From positions 12,525,001 through 12,589,000 of the forward strand of contig CANUEZ040000116.1 of the NCBI GenBank assembly GCA_948099385.1: 64,000 bases of DNA. Direction: 5' to 3'. The stretch is from Fasciola hepatica. Lineage: Eukaryota > Platyhelminthes > Trematoda > Plagiorchiida > Fasciolidae. Made by a program: the position numbers and the translations under genes. The notes below the pieces were generated by a model. The model made no database searches and was not told the origin of the DNA. It was given only the letters and a program-made list of their open reading frames with translations. Shown one piece after another: positions 35,830 through 51,145 of the stretch (the stretch's first letter is position 1; every line of letters starts with the position of its first letter).

Positions 35830-36160
35830 CCATACTAATCAGATTATGCGTGAAGTACGGGAGGGTACTGAAAACATCCATATGAATTAGTTGAAGAAAG
35901 GATGTGAAAAAAACCCACTGGTGGTAACAGTTTACCATTTGTCCAAAAGTCTCCGACCTTTGGGTAGATCCATCTCTTAACCTCCAGACAGGAAGCCTAC
36001 TGCATTCTACACGGTTAAGTCCCCTGGTTATGAATTTCACACATTTCTCGCATGCTAAGTGGTGCTTAACGATAACCACCTTCCAGTCAGTTATGTGTTC
36101 AGCCAACGCAGCATACTGAGAACACATCGGAGACATGCACGACACGTGTCTAAGACTCAT
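35830..36160 (-). pseudogene. RTE-like retrotransposon C-terminal fragment
   Basis: The 116-codon minus-strand frame carries the C-terminal LINE boxes. A degraded LRHVSCMSP stands where RWLGHVLRMP is expected. Then come CSRLPVWRLRDGSTQRSETF, matching the usual SRLPGWGPRD..TQWLETL, and NCYHQWVFFTSFL, matching the final ..QWRSC..FL box. It is more diverged than the other copies, though the frame happens to stay open. The catalytic domain is absent. Confidence 0.65.
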
Positions 36161-36164
36161 TAGT

Positions 36165-38419
36165 GTCGGATCTAACCGTCTGCCTCAGGTACGTAAAACT
36201 CTGCACCTAGTAGTAGCATTGCTGGTAAGATGCACTCACAAAATTCGAGCCAAACTTTGAAGGCACTATCATTCAAATTCAGATAACCTTCGTAAGCCTT
36301 CTATAGGCACCGATCACTGGCATAAGTGCTACGGAGCACATTTTACTCTTAAAAGATAAACCTATATCACAGATGACTAAAGTTAACAGAAGCCAGACGA
36401 GCTCCCTATTTACGCGAAGGCTCTGCTTCCGATATTCGGATTTGTGGTGAGATAGATCTACCTAGACAATATAATACTAAAGTGCACATCAAAACCTGAA
36501 CATCCCTAAGCCATTATTCACACCATCCAAAAAATCCTACAACTCTTATATAACTCATCTCAAAACCCTCGACATCTGCTTACTGGAGAAACGTCACTTT
36601 TCCGTTTGTGAAAAACAATACGCCGTTTACCCAGTGAATGAGTTGATCTCTGGGACCACGTCAGTTTCCATACAGTGTTGACAGTGAACCCTGTAAAAGT
36701 GAATAATTGTCTTTGTTTTCACTACCTCGTATACACAAGAGGAAAAGTGGTTCAAAGAAAGTTCATTAAAATTCAACCAAAATAAATACCGAGGGACCGG
36801 TGAAGTACACTGCTTATGTAAAAGTTATAGTTAACAAGTAGTTAGTATCAGAAAGTAGATAACCACCTTCATTATCTAATTGAATGGGGAAATTCGAGAA
36901 GAGGAGCAGTGGATAACTGGGAAAAACAGGCAGTATTGTCGAATTATCAACGAAAATTTTCATTTCCCACTCTGGTTGATAAGTGAGTGCCCCAGAAGAA
37001 TAATCAGAATTACAAGACAATGATGTTTGTTTCCATAAAGTTGGTTAATGACTACTAGTGACAAATATCAATTACTCATCGAAAAAAGAAAGGAACAATC
37101 AGTTGGAACGTAGTACATTGTGACAGAGCAGCTTTGAAAATTACAGTTACCCTCCTCACTTTTTTACAAAAACAATCAACTTATCCAAGAGTTGGTGAAC
37201 TATATCGGCTTTTGTTTTTCACATTGAATAAAGGTCACACAACTTTCGAATGGATTCTGTCGTATAAATCGTATATGTGTTGTTGAATTGATAATTCTGG
37301 CCAATTTGATCAACACCACTACCCCCCAACTCATGGATCGGGTAGAGTGCCACGAGCGCGTGACCGTCATCATGTGACGACCCATTGGTGGGTTTGGAAG
37401 CAGCCGATTAGCCCAAAATCCATTTGGTCGGTGATTCCAGGTGGTACTGTTTGTTTTTACAACGTAACCGTGTGGTAGACTGTTACCTTGTGATCATTAA
37501 TGGTCAGGCTTCGTAACGAAAGTGACGGAAAATTCCACTGTGCGGCATAGCGCAAGGGACAATTCGGGGATAGAGCTGGATAGTTTTCATAAAACCAATG
37601 AAAACAACAGCTCACCCACGGAATATGACCCGTTTAGTTGAACTCTCTGTGATAACTTGATTAACACGGAAACAGAGCATCATGGGAAATTGGTCGTGCT
37701 CGGTGATACTGGGAGCTAGGTAATGTCACCAATCCAACACACGAAGTTACCAGTATCATCATATTCTGTCCGAAAATATGAACTATTACTGCCCAGTGAT
37801 GCTAGAGCAAATTTAGGAAAATTTAGGAGTCCCTTTAAAACATGATCGCAAGAGATGGTTGCTATCATCAAATCTGAATGAAAAATTATATAGCAACGTT
37901 GGTCAAAAGTAGCTATAAGGTAATGTTTGTATTCCATGTCTAAGCTTGATTGGGACCCAATACTGTATTAGGGAACCAGTAATCATGACCCTCAGACATG
38001 ATTTCAGTAAAAAACTACAAAAGTCCTCAATAGTTAAGAAGTGAGAACGGCTCTTGGGACAGTAAATTGCTGTCCACTACAAAATTTGATCAGCTGTGTT
38101 GGAGGGATTCCTTTCACGCAGCTCCGACTTCGATTTGGATTCACAGAGTGCTCCATCGTCACAGTCGATATATATTTTGTGATTTCAGGTTTAGCTTCAG
38201 TTAATATTATTTCCATTATTATCAATAAAAATAATGCACTTATTATTAAACTCTCCTCTTATTCATGACACTGAGCTGGTGGAAGATTTCAGGAAAGGGA
38301 TTACTACCAGTTACGGATTGCTCAAGGAAAAGTGACCATCGCTGACAAGATTCTTACCCGGAACTACGGGAACCGTTTGACCATCGGCAGTTGATGTGGT
38401 CTGGTACGAAGTAGTAAAA

Positions 38420-38420
<1 letters not shown>
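36165..38420. other. no gene recognised
   Basis: AT-rich sequence with short frames. No repeat or RNA gene recognised. Confidence 0.5.

Positions 38421-38421
<1 letters not shown>

Positions 38422-38471
<50 letters not shown>
38422..38471. repeat. (AT)n microsatellite, about 25 units
   Basis: A pure AT tract of about 50 bp. A frame through it on the minus strand encodes only Tyr-Ile repeats and is not a gene. Confidence 0.97.
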
Positions 38472-38472
<1 letters not shown>

Positions 38473-41400
38473 CGAGCTCGCTTAAGTTTCTGTTTTCTCA
38501 GCGGCAATAGGACGAAGTCAGAGAACATTGTAAAAGGGTATATAAAGCCGGTTTCCATGGAACACTGTCTATTCTGCTCGTCAATTTTCCGATGCAATAT
38601 TAGATTAGTTCTTTACCGACCCGGGTCCGTTTCCATCAGATAGTGGCCATCAGCCTGGGTAGCCATTATTTATTTTCATTTTGTGCACTTCACTAATGGA
38701 ACACCTTAGAAAACTTGGGTAATCTAACTAGGATTCTCATGCCTCCCCGGGATTATAAAGAAGGAAGAAATGGCGCCTTGCCTAAAAAGTTGTAGAACTT
38801 TACCGTATTTCACCCCGCTTTATTCTCCAAAGTGTTCCGCTGGAGGTTCAAATTCATGTAATACTTGTCCAAAGCGCAGTTTGGCAAGTGATTGGAACCG
38901 ACGAAACTAACCTAAGACCATTCCAGAAAGCTGTTTGACAGAGAAGACAAAATGATTGATATATACTGAGAGCTGAAAAAATTACACAAATAACATTCAT
39001 TCTCATGTGCCTCACTCAAGTCAGGTGATGGAGTGTTGGAAGGCACTTTCCTGGTTTCTGAACGAGATACGGGGTTGCACTTTTGCTGCCATTTCAATCG
39101 AAAATTGCCTTGGATTTCCAGCGCGGGTGGACAGCCACTCGAGAAGAATTTTCAGGTGAATTAGAGGCAGAATATTCACGAATACCCCAGGCTCTTAGCA
39201 ATCAGCCTTCCGAAGACTATTCTCAATGCTTATAACAGGACGCGTACCACCACCACCTCCCAATTTACGCCATTTAGGAGTTGAAGATTCTTGATTTCTG
39301 ATACAGAAATCCTCTCTATTTTTAGTTTCATGCAATTACTTACCAATATCAACATGTGAATATTATAAATAGCTTAGTTCGTTTCCCAACAGATTTTACT
39401 CTTTTATTCACGTTCATTTATAAAATATATCAGTGGGATCACTTTTCGTAATCTTCTCGTGTAGACGGGTTTCAATGGTTTCAAAGAAAAGCGCTGCTGG
39501 TTTTCTTTTACAGATGAACAAGTTATCAGTAGTTTGTTGAGGTGTCGGTATTCAAACTCAGATAAGATGACAATTTGACATTATGTAGTATGATAGTGAT
39601 TTCAAGACAGGCCGTTGGACATCAGACCGTCAGCTCAGACACAATGCACTTCCGAAGGTGTCCAAAGGACGAGGAAGCATCATAATTTCCTAATCAATCT
39701 CGTTCCCCAACAAAGTAAATTCTGTTGTTACTCAATACAAACAAGGAAGATACAAATAGTGTCAACTTGTGAATCGATCAGCCATGGGATTTGATTTACT
39801 ACTGAGTAGTGAAAAAGAAGAGTAGAAGTCAACGAACAGTTTAGCTATCCCGTTCATTAGCAAGTAATGCACTCACACCATGAATCCCACTGGATGAAAA
39901 GCCTGGAGGACGTGATCTAGCCATATCAAGTCTGAGTCCTTCATAAGAGAGAAGAACATTCCACATGCATCATCAAATAAAAATCTGGCTCAAAAAAATT
40001 AGCTATCGCTGAGTAATGCATGAATGAATCCACTCGCGTTTTCGCAGGGAAAATTCGCAGTGGTTTCTCCCATTTGGCTACTCCAAATCATCGAAAACGT
40101 ACTTTCTTGGGCGGTACCTTTTCCTCACCTTGATTCTTGTCACTACTCTTCCTGGTAACATGCGACTAAATATGCATAATTCTCCATCGGCTAAAATGTT
40201 AAGATTATCCGAATGTTATCCGACTCATTTGGGAGTCCAGCCCATACTGAGACTTCATTCAAATTCCCGTTCAATTACTACCCACGAGTTGATATAAGAG
40301 GTATCACCAGGGGGTTCATAGCTGAAATGGTGGAGTATACACTGTACTAAATTTTCGGTAGCTCTTGATGACTAGGTTTAAACCTCGTCGAGGCGAACGA
40401 CTTTTATTACTTGAGTCATTTCGTAGCTTCTTTCAGCAGTGACATCAGTTCTCTTTACAGTCGGATCGTCAGATAACCCGATCAGGTTGCCGGTTTAGCC
40501 GTCAGTAGTTGGATTGAGATCCTCATACTATGAGACATTAATCGGGAACGGTTCTTGATTCTGTCTATCTTACATCAGGTTAACTGGTATTCATATTCAG
40601 TTCCAACCAAAATTGGTCTGATCACGATGATACTCATTGATCTGGTAAACTCAGAGAAAAGGAGTGGTATCAGCTGAGTAGCGGTAAACAATACCAAGTA
40701 CTACCGCGCTAGATGCACATGTCTCACTCCGTCAGTCAAGGATCATATAGCTGGAACAAATACGAACATTTGTGTCTGTCTGATCGGAGGGAGTGGGTTA
40801 TATGGCGACGTGATTGACCCCGATGGAGTGTCGAAGGCTCTTGCCGTAGTAAGGTTGCAGTAAATTCACATTCCGAGACTAAGTCCACGTTATCTGATAA
40901 GTTAATATGACCAGATAAAACAACTAATGTCGTGCATGCAGACAGACAAACCATTGCAAGAAAACACAGTGAATCCAAATTATGTGCAACTGTCTTCTCC
41001 ACTCGTGATAGCGGTAGGATTTTAGTGCTTCATTTATTACAGAAAGTGTTCTTAGATCACTGTGAATGATATTGGACGATGACAAAACCCTGTGGTTTAT
41101 TGGACATAGTAAAGCACTTATTTTGCTGTTTATGTCACACACACCCCCAACACACACAGTCAGAAGAGCCTCCAACAATGCACTACTCTGTCGAATTTCT
41201 GATATTGTAATTAACACATCAAGGGTTTGTAAGTCGAACCTAAACACATTGACGCTTATGGGATGGATGATTCGTCTTCTCAAGTAACTTCTGACTTCTG
41301 TCGTGAGCGGTGAGAGACTGTGAGTGAAATTAACCGAGGAAGGTTCTACTTATGTGGTTTCATATTTGAGAAAGTATGACGTCCGTCTGTATTCCAACAT

Positions 41401-44400
41401 CTAGAGGGGCCAGTTAGACGACAGTAACACAGTTAGGCGAAGTACGACGAACCATCGGTGCCAGGTATACAAAAGTACCTGGTCTGATTCGCGTTCCGAA
41501 TATCAATATCATACTGACCACAATTTAGGTTAGACCTAAATAAACCTTTGATTTGTCATTCATTTTCGATGAGAAAAGCCTTTGCACCGGTATTACTCGG
41601 ACTGCGGTTTGATTTCACTGGCGAGAATGCAACGGAATAACGTAAATACCCGGCCCAAGACACGGTAATGAATAGGAACGTTTACAAAACGGGTTTCGCC
41701 AGATGGCCAGACAAAGTGCACAGTGAACCGTAAGGTAGATTTTTAACCGACTCTAGGCACCTACAGGCAGCCGGGTGCGATCATATTCTTATAGAACAGC
41801 TCTACAGTGCACAAATCCCGGTGAACTATTGAATATCTCTTTTTGCTATGTCCTTGATTATTGTCAAATTCGCGGTGGTAGGTTTGGTCAAATGGTGAAG
41901 AGGCCTTATTACCAGTGGAGTTGAATTCGAACCCACGCCTCAGTACCATGTATGCGGCACTGTATGAGTCACGACAAAATGCCGGAGGCTTCGAGATTTC
42001 AGCAACCGAACCATATCGAATATCTGTTTGAATAAGAGTGGAGTTTTAACATCCACCAATTGGTTTGTATTTTCACTCCCTACTGCATTACGTCTCACTG
42101 AAACCAATATCTTTCCGATTTCTCAAAAATCGCCCTAATAGTTCAAAATTCCGGTTAGAAAATATTGTTACTCAAATTTTTATCAGGTTTTATATTACCT
42201 TATCCAGGATTTAAATGCTTCTAAAAATTCAAGCATTTGTTCGCGTTATTCTCCCCTTTACATGTGTAGCTGCCCCAGTTGATTTCAATTTTTGCACAAC
42301 CGTTAACCACCTTCTAGGTACATTAGGTCTGGTTCCCGTCTCTCAGCAAGAACTTCATTCAGAAATAAAATCAACTAACAGTATGGGAATATAGAAAAAG
42401 GTAGATTTAATAACAATGTTATATCAGTGAAACAAGTGTGCATATACCATAACGCTACTATTAGGTACACCCACGCGTATCCTCCGGTGCTTTTAACCAC
42501 TGAGTGCATCTTTGAGTCCCAACCTGGAAGTCCAACACCATTTAGATGACCAAGTTTACTTACCAGGTGTTCCTAACTCTATACCCAACCACGGCTGGAC
42601 CATAGGCTAAGAACTTAGTCCGATAAACTGATAGACAACTCAAACACGAGCGAATGCAGATCAAGAAGCAAACCACGTGACAGACCAGAAAACCCCACCC
42701 CTCCGCGTGAGTGCCGTGGTCACTTTCCGGTTTAAACTAATGCTCACCACTGCATAGTGAGTCAAACAATTGAGTCTAAGCATCCGATTAGGGTCTCACT
42801 GCATTGTGAACAGCAGCATGGTATGATTTGCTCGGAAAAATTCAGCTCTTCTGTTTCTGCCTCAGTTTGTTTAAGTGGATAGAATTTGTGGCTAAAGATA
42901 TACATATTTGTTTGCTCTCTTGCAGGGAGAATCTGCTTGGAAAAAAATGCGCTTCATATTTTTGCGGAACGTTTGATACTTCTCATCTTTAGCTACTACA
43001 ATTCTTGGCCACAAACCTACGTCGGGAAATTTGGGGTAATTACCAGCCAGCTTCAACTGTTCTAACATTTGCTGCCTTGACCTGCTCGGACTGTAGTGAA
43101 TACTTTACATCAAGCCGGTATTGAACTCATAACTGATCATTATTCAACCAACTGCGGGCACAAGGGATGGGTCTGGGTGGTATTGCGTTACTCATTGCCT
43201 CTACCCTAGAACGAACTTCCTCAGGGCCGATCATATTTGTTCGCACTTAGGAGGGACTTAAAACGTTAGAAACACGAAGATAGCTTGTCAGCACCAACCT
43301 AGCTTCCCAAAGGTCCAAATGAGATTACTTTTGCCCTTCACGTTTGAGCATATGACAAGAAACCAACTTTCAGGAGTAATATGTCCAATCACAAAGAAGT
43401 CCGCTGTTAGTTGTCTCCAGTTTTTCCAATTTCCGGTACACAGCTAGCTTCTTTTCTATGTTCTCTCCTTCGAATTTGAATTCCATGCACGGTTCTGGCG
43501 CATATTTTCGCAGTAGTCGTACCGCTCTGAGACCGACATCTTTGCATCTTCCGTACCCTCAAAGTTTTCAGCTGATAGAGAAATCATAAGTAGCTGCTTG
43601 GGTCAACTTTCTCAGCAAAAACTGCATAATGGAAAGGGCTATACTGTTAAGACCAGTCTCATCACAGTTAATAATGTCCTTCGAATCATACTCTTTGAGC
43701 AGAGTACAAACGCTTTCCAGTCAGTGTGATATCTCTACAAGTGAAACACCTTAGGTCTTACCATTCAACTATCTTGAGCTAATATTATGGCATTGTTGGA
43801 ATTTGCACAACTGACCGTTGCTGGAGCGAAAATCACCATGTTCCATATTACTAGCCCCGTTCATAGCTTTCTCTTGCAGCAACATTCCTGTGACCAGCAG
43901 ATGATTCCGACAGGCAGTGAGAAACCATTGGTACACAGGGCTGTTAACGTTACTGAAGCAAACAAGGCGAGAAAGCGAGATCTTTCGCTGACTTGACTTT
44001 CCTTGGTCTTATCTAGTTTTATGCTAACGTCAACTCTCACAATCATGTTAGCTTGCGTTCTCCCTATACCGACTTGGGATAAAATCATTCTCACGGAAAC
44101 TCGATTGTTGTGCGAATCGCTAACATTTGTTTTGTCACTAAGGTTGGAGAACGTATTTCTCGCTGACCGTCCCATCATGGTTTACGAGTGCCTGCGAGTT
44201 CTGCCGATGTGGTGGGAAAGTTTGCAGTGATTGTATTAAGTGAACCTAGCAGGCTGGCTTTCAAAGAGATCAGACACTAAAACTACTTTTTAAATAGCAA
44301 TCACTGCAAGTGTCAACGGCTGCCACAAATAACTGAGCGCGCACAGCAATGCATTCATCACACGCAGAATTCCTCAATATCCACTGCCACTGCTTATCAA

Positions 44401-44446
44401 ATAATTCCTATGACCTTCCGTGAACTATCTGCAGGGCCTACGATAT
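38472..44446. other. no confirmed gene
   Basis: The best frame is 119 codons at 40924-41283 (minus), with a Leu/Ile-rich middle (LDVLITISEIRQSSALLEAL). No domain is recognised and the length is within chance, so it is not called. No other repeat family or RNA gene is seen in these 6 kb. Confidence 0.45.
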
Positions 44447-44447
44447 T

Positions 44448-44884
<437 letters not shown>

Positions 44885-47800
44885 CGAGGATGAAGTTTAC
44901 CCATAAACACAAGAGCCACCGACTGCGTCACCTCAGTGAACTGGCAACCCCAAATTGGAAGCTTGGACTAAATAGATAAAATTACCGATGAAATATTCCC
45001 AAGTTCCATGTTTGCGCCAGGACAAGAACCAGGAAATGAAAAGTTTCTTTTGCGCCAATGGGTTAGAGATTTAATCTTTTAACAGTAATCGTGTAGACAA
45101 CTGAGTTCACCACGAGCCTGTCCACTAATAACTCAACTATAGTGCATTTGCCCAGGTGATTGTGATCCAATGATAGGAACCTTGACCTAAGGCGATAGGT
45201 ATCGTATGTGCAACGTACCCCTGATATGACTCTGTTTTTCACAACGGAAAGTACCTGTTTCAAGACATGGTGCTTAACCATAAACCTTGAAATTTAAAAC
45301 AGTGAGAACAGACTTGTCACAAGATCCTGGAGACAGAAAATGCTAGCAGATCACATTTAGATTTTGTATGAATGGAAAAACCCTTGGGGTCTCAGAACAT
45401 TGTCCAACGCCTCTGAGGTATGAAGTTCAAGCCTGCCATTGATGATCATTTTATTGGTAGATAGCAGTTCATTACTATTCAACTTTTTCTCATACCTGAA
45501 CAATTGGAACCCTTTTGGTATTCTCTGTTCCAAGTGTCTAGTGGTCATAGTTCCTGGTTATCCATACTGACGTGTTTAGTCTTTGAGACCATCGGGAATG
45601 CCTCTTCCAGTGCACTCAAGAGAAAGTATGGAGTAAAAATATATCAGGCAGAGTCAAAGAAGGTAAACATCTGTTCGCTCCATCGGTAATGGAAACATCA
45701 GTAACTTTTTTAGCATACTTACGATTTCAAACTCACAATCAATGTAGAGGCAGGGATCCCGCCTACGTGGCAGTTATTTTACGACACACTTGGTCTGTTA
45801 TGACATCGTTAGTTTTCACAATTATTATAAGTATTGTCGACCAGATGTGATTCTGCTTGTAGTCTATTTTGGTAGTCGTTTCTCTTTCTACTTTCAGAGT
45901 TATCAAAATGAGGACTTGTTATAATCCCGTGCTCTGGTTAATCCAACTTTATTCACTACGATCGTTCGTATTCCCATCCCCATCGATTAGATTGGACTCA
46001 TTTGCTCGCTCACTCACTCAGACTACCGGAAGAGAAAAGAACGAGATAGTCTGCGTCGTTCCGACGCATCACTGGAAGTAGTCGGGATCAGAAAAAGTTA
46101 GTAGCAGGGAAATTCAAAATGTGCTAGAATCAGGACATTGAAAGTGTAACAATGGGAAGAAAAACACGAGAGAGATAACGAGCTCATTTGCTTAATCGTG
46201 TCTATATATCACATTATCAGGGACTACTATCTAACCGGAATGGAACACCAGACGGTGGTTCGCGGTAGATAGGAAAAAAGACAGGTAGCATATGCTTGAT
46301 ACGGATCAACCTACCTACCGATCGTAGGAATGTAATCAGCGTAGGTGATGCAATATGCTGAGTTCTGATCTGCTTAACAGGAGAAGCGACAAGAAGAGTT
46401 CTGACCGCACAGAGACGGCTACCTTACACTACGACAGCGACCAGGAGATGACACTTCATCGGGCTCGGTTGCTTAATTCGGATATTGATAATCAGGGGAG
46501 ACGTATCGGTTGCCTTCACTAGATGCTTGACCAAACTCAAGGAGAAGAGAACGCACAGTGCTCGGCATCGATTTAATCATATCGGAAGGTACTCACGTAC
46601 ACTTTTAGATAAATACTTTGCCATGCAGTCAACAGACGCAGTTCCGCATAAGAAGACGAATAAATAGGAGCAGAAAAGAAACAGAGACACTTCCTTCACA
46701 TGGTACATCTAGCTCGAGAATCGATCACAATATAGATAGCGCTTTGTATGGGTTCACCACCAGTAGGAGCTGGACACGATATTACATACCGTTGTGACAT
46801 AGGGTAAACTCTGGAGGAAAAATTCTGATAGTCCAAGAAGTTAAAATGTAAATCCGCCAACCTATCGGAGGCGTCTGAACAGTTTTCAGCAGGAATTCGT
46901 TGTGCTTGCTTTGGCGCTATGATTACAAGTAACTGACAACATAAAAGTTTTCTCATTTGTCATACAACAAAATGCAACATTTTAGGGACGGGGTCGCCAT
47001 CAGTGAAACGTTGCAAAATGGAAAAGTGGTCCGTGGTTCTTCTATCGATCTCTAATGCATAGTGCTTTCCGTACACCACACGATCAATGGATCCCCAAAA
47101 ACAACAAAATCTTCACACGGCGAGAAAGTGGATGCCATTTGTATCGCTAACAAGCAACGGTTAATACTAATGATTATCGGTTTCTCGAGTTATTCATTCT
47201 TTTTATTGGTAGATGCAGCAATGTGTTTTCGCCCGGACCATAACCAGAGTCAGCCTATTGGGTTTCATGTTTCTCCACTCTACAGCTCTGGGTCGTGAGT
47301 ACCCGTTCAGCGTGAGAGTGCAACCGTTCCTCGTGGATACCAGGAAGCGTCCTTTCGGAAGTACTCGTGCAAGCAGAGAATAAGAATAACTGTCATTACA
47401 CTTTCACGTATATATATAGGTATATGTTGTGAATAATGCGAATAAATGTGCTGTTATTCACAAAAACATTCCCAGCAATCTATGTTAAAGAAACACATGA
47501 GCGGTGAGCTACTACAATTTTTCCAGTCCCCTATTCACTAAAATAATGCGGTTTTCTGAGCACAACCTCCTTCATCATTGCAGAAACGAAATGAATGCTA
47601 AACCGACAGCTTTCCTATGATCTTGATTTTCTGGTCATTTATTGGAAGTAAACCGTGACTGTTCCACGATAAGTCTACCATCAATGACGAATTTACCTCC
47701 GTTCCACGATATACAGTAGGATATTCTTCAAATTTGTTTCCATGTTGTCTCTTCTTTATACCAGTATTCATTCAGCAGGGGGTAAACTAACTGCATGAAT

Positions 47801-50800
47801 TTTCCCTCCTTTATTTTAACAATTATTCATATTCAAAATGTTACTCTTCGAGTTTATTTATCAAGCGCTCTAAGGTCACACAGTTTCAACTTCCAACTGA
47901 TTGCCACAAAACTAACGTTAAGAACGATAATTTACTTAGAATCGTATGTTTTTAAACTCTTGGTAAAACGAGCATTGGTAAATTAAGAAAAGAGGTATTT
48001 GATGCACAGAAAATACCTAGTCGAACGAGTTCCGACAACACCTGCTTATTGTATTGGCTTCTCGATCCAAACCAGGACTTTTATGAGACGTGAGTGAACT
48101 AAGAAGACCACTGTAGTCGTCATGTCCATTATGAATACCCGAGTGACTAGCAAGGGGCAACTTAGAAATCAGATATGATATGCACAAAAGTTCACGTTCA
48201 CCTATATGCTCCAGGTCCACAGTGTGCAGTAATACCGGGATGATAATTCCCTCTCAGGGATGTGCTTCGTGCATAGGAATTTTCTGAAACAGTGTCATTG
48301 CCTTGCTCGGCATGACAGACCTAGTGGACCCATTCATCCAGGATGAGTCATGTGACACGTGGGTGTTTCCAGTCCGAAAACAAAGACAATGAAGTGACCA
48401 CATAACTGGGAATGACAGGACGGTTGACAGCTGGACAACAGTTTGAGGGTCTGAAAGACCAACGGACAACGATTTCAGTGAAACAAACCGAATAGGGTGT
48501 TCAAATACGCGGTCTCCGATAACGGTCAGTCGATAATGGGGCTCTGTGGTGCATTGACAATGAGCTAGGCAAATAGCTGACTAGTCGTCAACTTGTCTGT
48601 CACTTCTGATATTCCCACACGAATGCCGCATCCTATTAGCACACTAACACAAATCGAACAATAACAGAAGCTTTTTCAGTGCACTATGGAGAGACATGAA
48701 AAAAAAACATTTAGGTTATTCAAGGTAGCGTTCCAGAGCAACGCGGTCAATGTGAATGACATGTCGACCCGATCATTTTGTCTAAGCGAACCAGGAGGTC
48801 ACCTCGTGTATCATCCTTCCACCCTTTTGCTACCGTGTATTTTATTCATTTTCATCTTCAGATTTTCAACATCACCCTTAACCACAATATGAATTGTGAT
48901 GAGAGAATGAAACAAACCAACAGGTAGACCACTATATCCAATGTTTTCGAGATCCCCAGCCTGACAATTTCTATTGAAATGACGGAAGCTCCCAGCTGTG
49001 TCCTGCACTAGGCCAAAGGGAATGTGCTTATGTATGCGTGTTTGTGTGGTAAGCCCGGAAAATTAATTGCGGGAAGCTATCCAGTAACGATTTATTCCGC
49101 GGCTGAAAGCTTATGGGAGATCGGCACCGGGTGCTGGTTTGCATGACTGGCAGTTCACCCTCTAGAAATACGAGGTGAGCGGCGGAAATAAAGCCCTGAA
49201 AAATGATGTGTAGCGTAGTGATAACGAAGCACAGGATACGGTGAGATTGGTGTCCATGTTCTTTCGCAGGTAAACATGCGGATGTGTTAGCTGGGTACCA
49301 GTATAAATCACATCAGCAAAACATTGATTTGGTTTTACCTTGTTTACCATGATGAAGACGTCAATCGTACATTCATTTTCTCTAGGCAAATGTGCCACAA
49401 ACATTTCAATTTTCCAATCCTTTCTTTCCGGAATTCCGGTGGTTTGATTGATCGCAGAGAGCACAAAATCGCAGGAGTAGAGGGCGCAAAACTGAGTCTC
49501 ATTTTACTTTATACCAAGGCGTGAATTTCATGGAATGAGTATTCTTCGAAACCACAAGAGTCTATCTCACTGGAAGATCAGTCGTCAGCTAGAGATTTAG
49601 ACAGAAGAGGTGGGTAAGGCCACAGTATGTCACAGAGTGACACTGAACTAGGCTACAACGAACTATGGCTTACCATCGAGGGTTACTTGTAGTGACTGGA
49701 TTCGAATTCCGTACGCTAGACTCTTTAGGCTTTATACTACTCGACAACCACCGGTTGTTCTGTCTATGGTTATCGATTATGAAAGGCTGTTGAGTAGACC
49801 GATAAGCCTACCAATATTGAAGTGTAGAATACATTCCAACCTTTATTTTCCCCGAAACCTTGTACTTTCCAAGTGTTTCCATGTTTTTATGTTTTTGTTA
49901 ATTTGAATTGTCCGCCCTGGAGCCATTGCTCTCTTCTGAGTGGTTGATTCCCTTACTTTCGCGTCATTGACAAGGTCAGTCGCATCTGTTCCGAGGAATA
50001 CTACATATTCACGAGAGTTTCTTGCTTGAACTACTCATTTTTGTTCGTGTCTGACTGAACCACTGATATATGTTAGTCGTTCGTCAAGTGCTTTCTCTCT
50101 CAAGTTAGTGGGAGGTCTAGCTTTGATTCCCGTGCAGCCGTATAGGGTTCAGGCTTTTTGCCCGTTTTGTGCGATTACCGCCGACTGTCTACGTCCGTGT
50201 ATCCAATTTGTGTTCTGCGCTTCCGTTTAGTGCCTGGACATCTAGTGTAGACGTCAGGTGATTGAGCTGACGGAAAATTGTGATTCACAACGAGAAATAA
50301 CAGAGGTTAACTGCGGCAATCGAAGGGAATCGATCCACGTTTCCGAATAACAACTCAGTACCGTTAGCCATAATTGAAAACAGGATTTATCAAAAAAACA
50401 CCAGTTGAAATAAATAATTTTTTCAATCGAGGGTGATGCTTTTAACCATAGGTGTTACACTCGAAGCATGAACTGAAAAAGTACGGATTAGTACATATGC
50501 AGTAACACAAGATTTTTTAAACACTAACTCGATTAATTTGTCCACGTAAAGGTTTACTTTTGATTTTGGTTAAAGTCACGTATACTACGCGGACAATCGA
50601 TCGATATTATTCTCATGAATGGACACACTCCTGCTTCTCCTGGATCTTTAGTCTTGCTTCAGTGCGAGCAGTAGTGACTGGTCGATTTTGCTATGTGCAG
50701 ATTGGCCTTACTCTTTTGCGCGTGACAGCACATGTTGTTTAGCTCTTTTGCTCGCGTGCTTGCGGCTTACTTGCCGGCTACCGTCTGGTTTTACGCTTAG

Positions 50801-50985
50801 GCTCACACAAATATAAGCAGTGCCAACAGTGACTGTTCCGCTGCTAACTACTAACACAACAGTTACATGTGGCTATCGTCCCGTAGTGATTGTTTCTGAG
50901 ACAGTTCCGATTTACCCGGACGGCCTTCTCATTGCAGTGGCAGTACACTACAGATAAGCTTCTTGGTGGAATTTTTGTAAATCCC
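44885..50985. other. no gene recognised
   Basis: Six kilobases with only short frames. The stretch 49900-50900 is slightly richer in TC/GT motifs and could be old retrotransposon sequence, but no coding box is visible. Confidence 0.45.
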
Positions 50986-50989
50986 AAGT

Positions 50990-51145
50990 CATTCTGGACC
51001 GGCTACGGTCAAACGACCATCATCATGGCAGGCTTTTGACCCTTCTGTTTCGGGTTTGAGTCCTGCTTTCGCCACTTTCCCCAGTTGGCCACGACCTCTT
51101 TCTGGGAATATTGTAGAATTATTACGGAATAAAAGGAAGAACTTT
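50990..51145 (+). repeat. tRNA-derived SINE, copy B
   Basis: Plus-strand relative of copy A. It has a tRNA-like GGCTTTTGACCCTTCTG, box B as GGTTTGAGTCC (51053-51063), then CGCCACTTTCCCCAGTTGGCC, GGGAATATTGTAG, and the tail GGAATAAAAGGAAG. Box A is degraded. Order and spacing of blocks match copy A throughout. Confidence 0.6.

Noticed and set aside
40924..41283. 119-residue minus-strand frame as an exon
   Set aside because: The helix-like composition is suggestive, but there are no convincing splice sites and no known domain.
46960..47010. Possible hammerhead motif around GAAACGTTGCA
   Set aside because: The GAAACGTT half is present but no CTGANGA core or stem II partner lies upstream.
49685..49720. 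tRNA box B-like GGATTCGAATTCC (similar GGTTCGAATTC near 41930, minus)
   Set aside because: No box A at tRNA distance and no cloverleaf by eye, so neither a tRNA nor a SINE can be supported.
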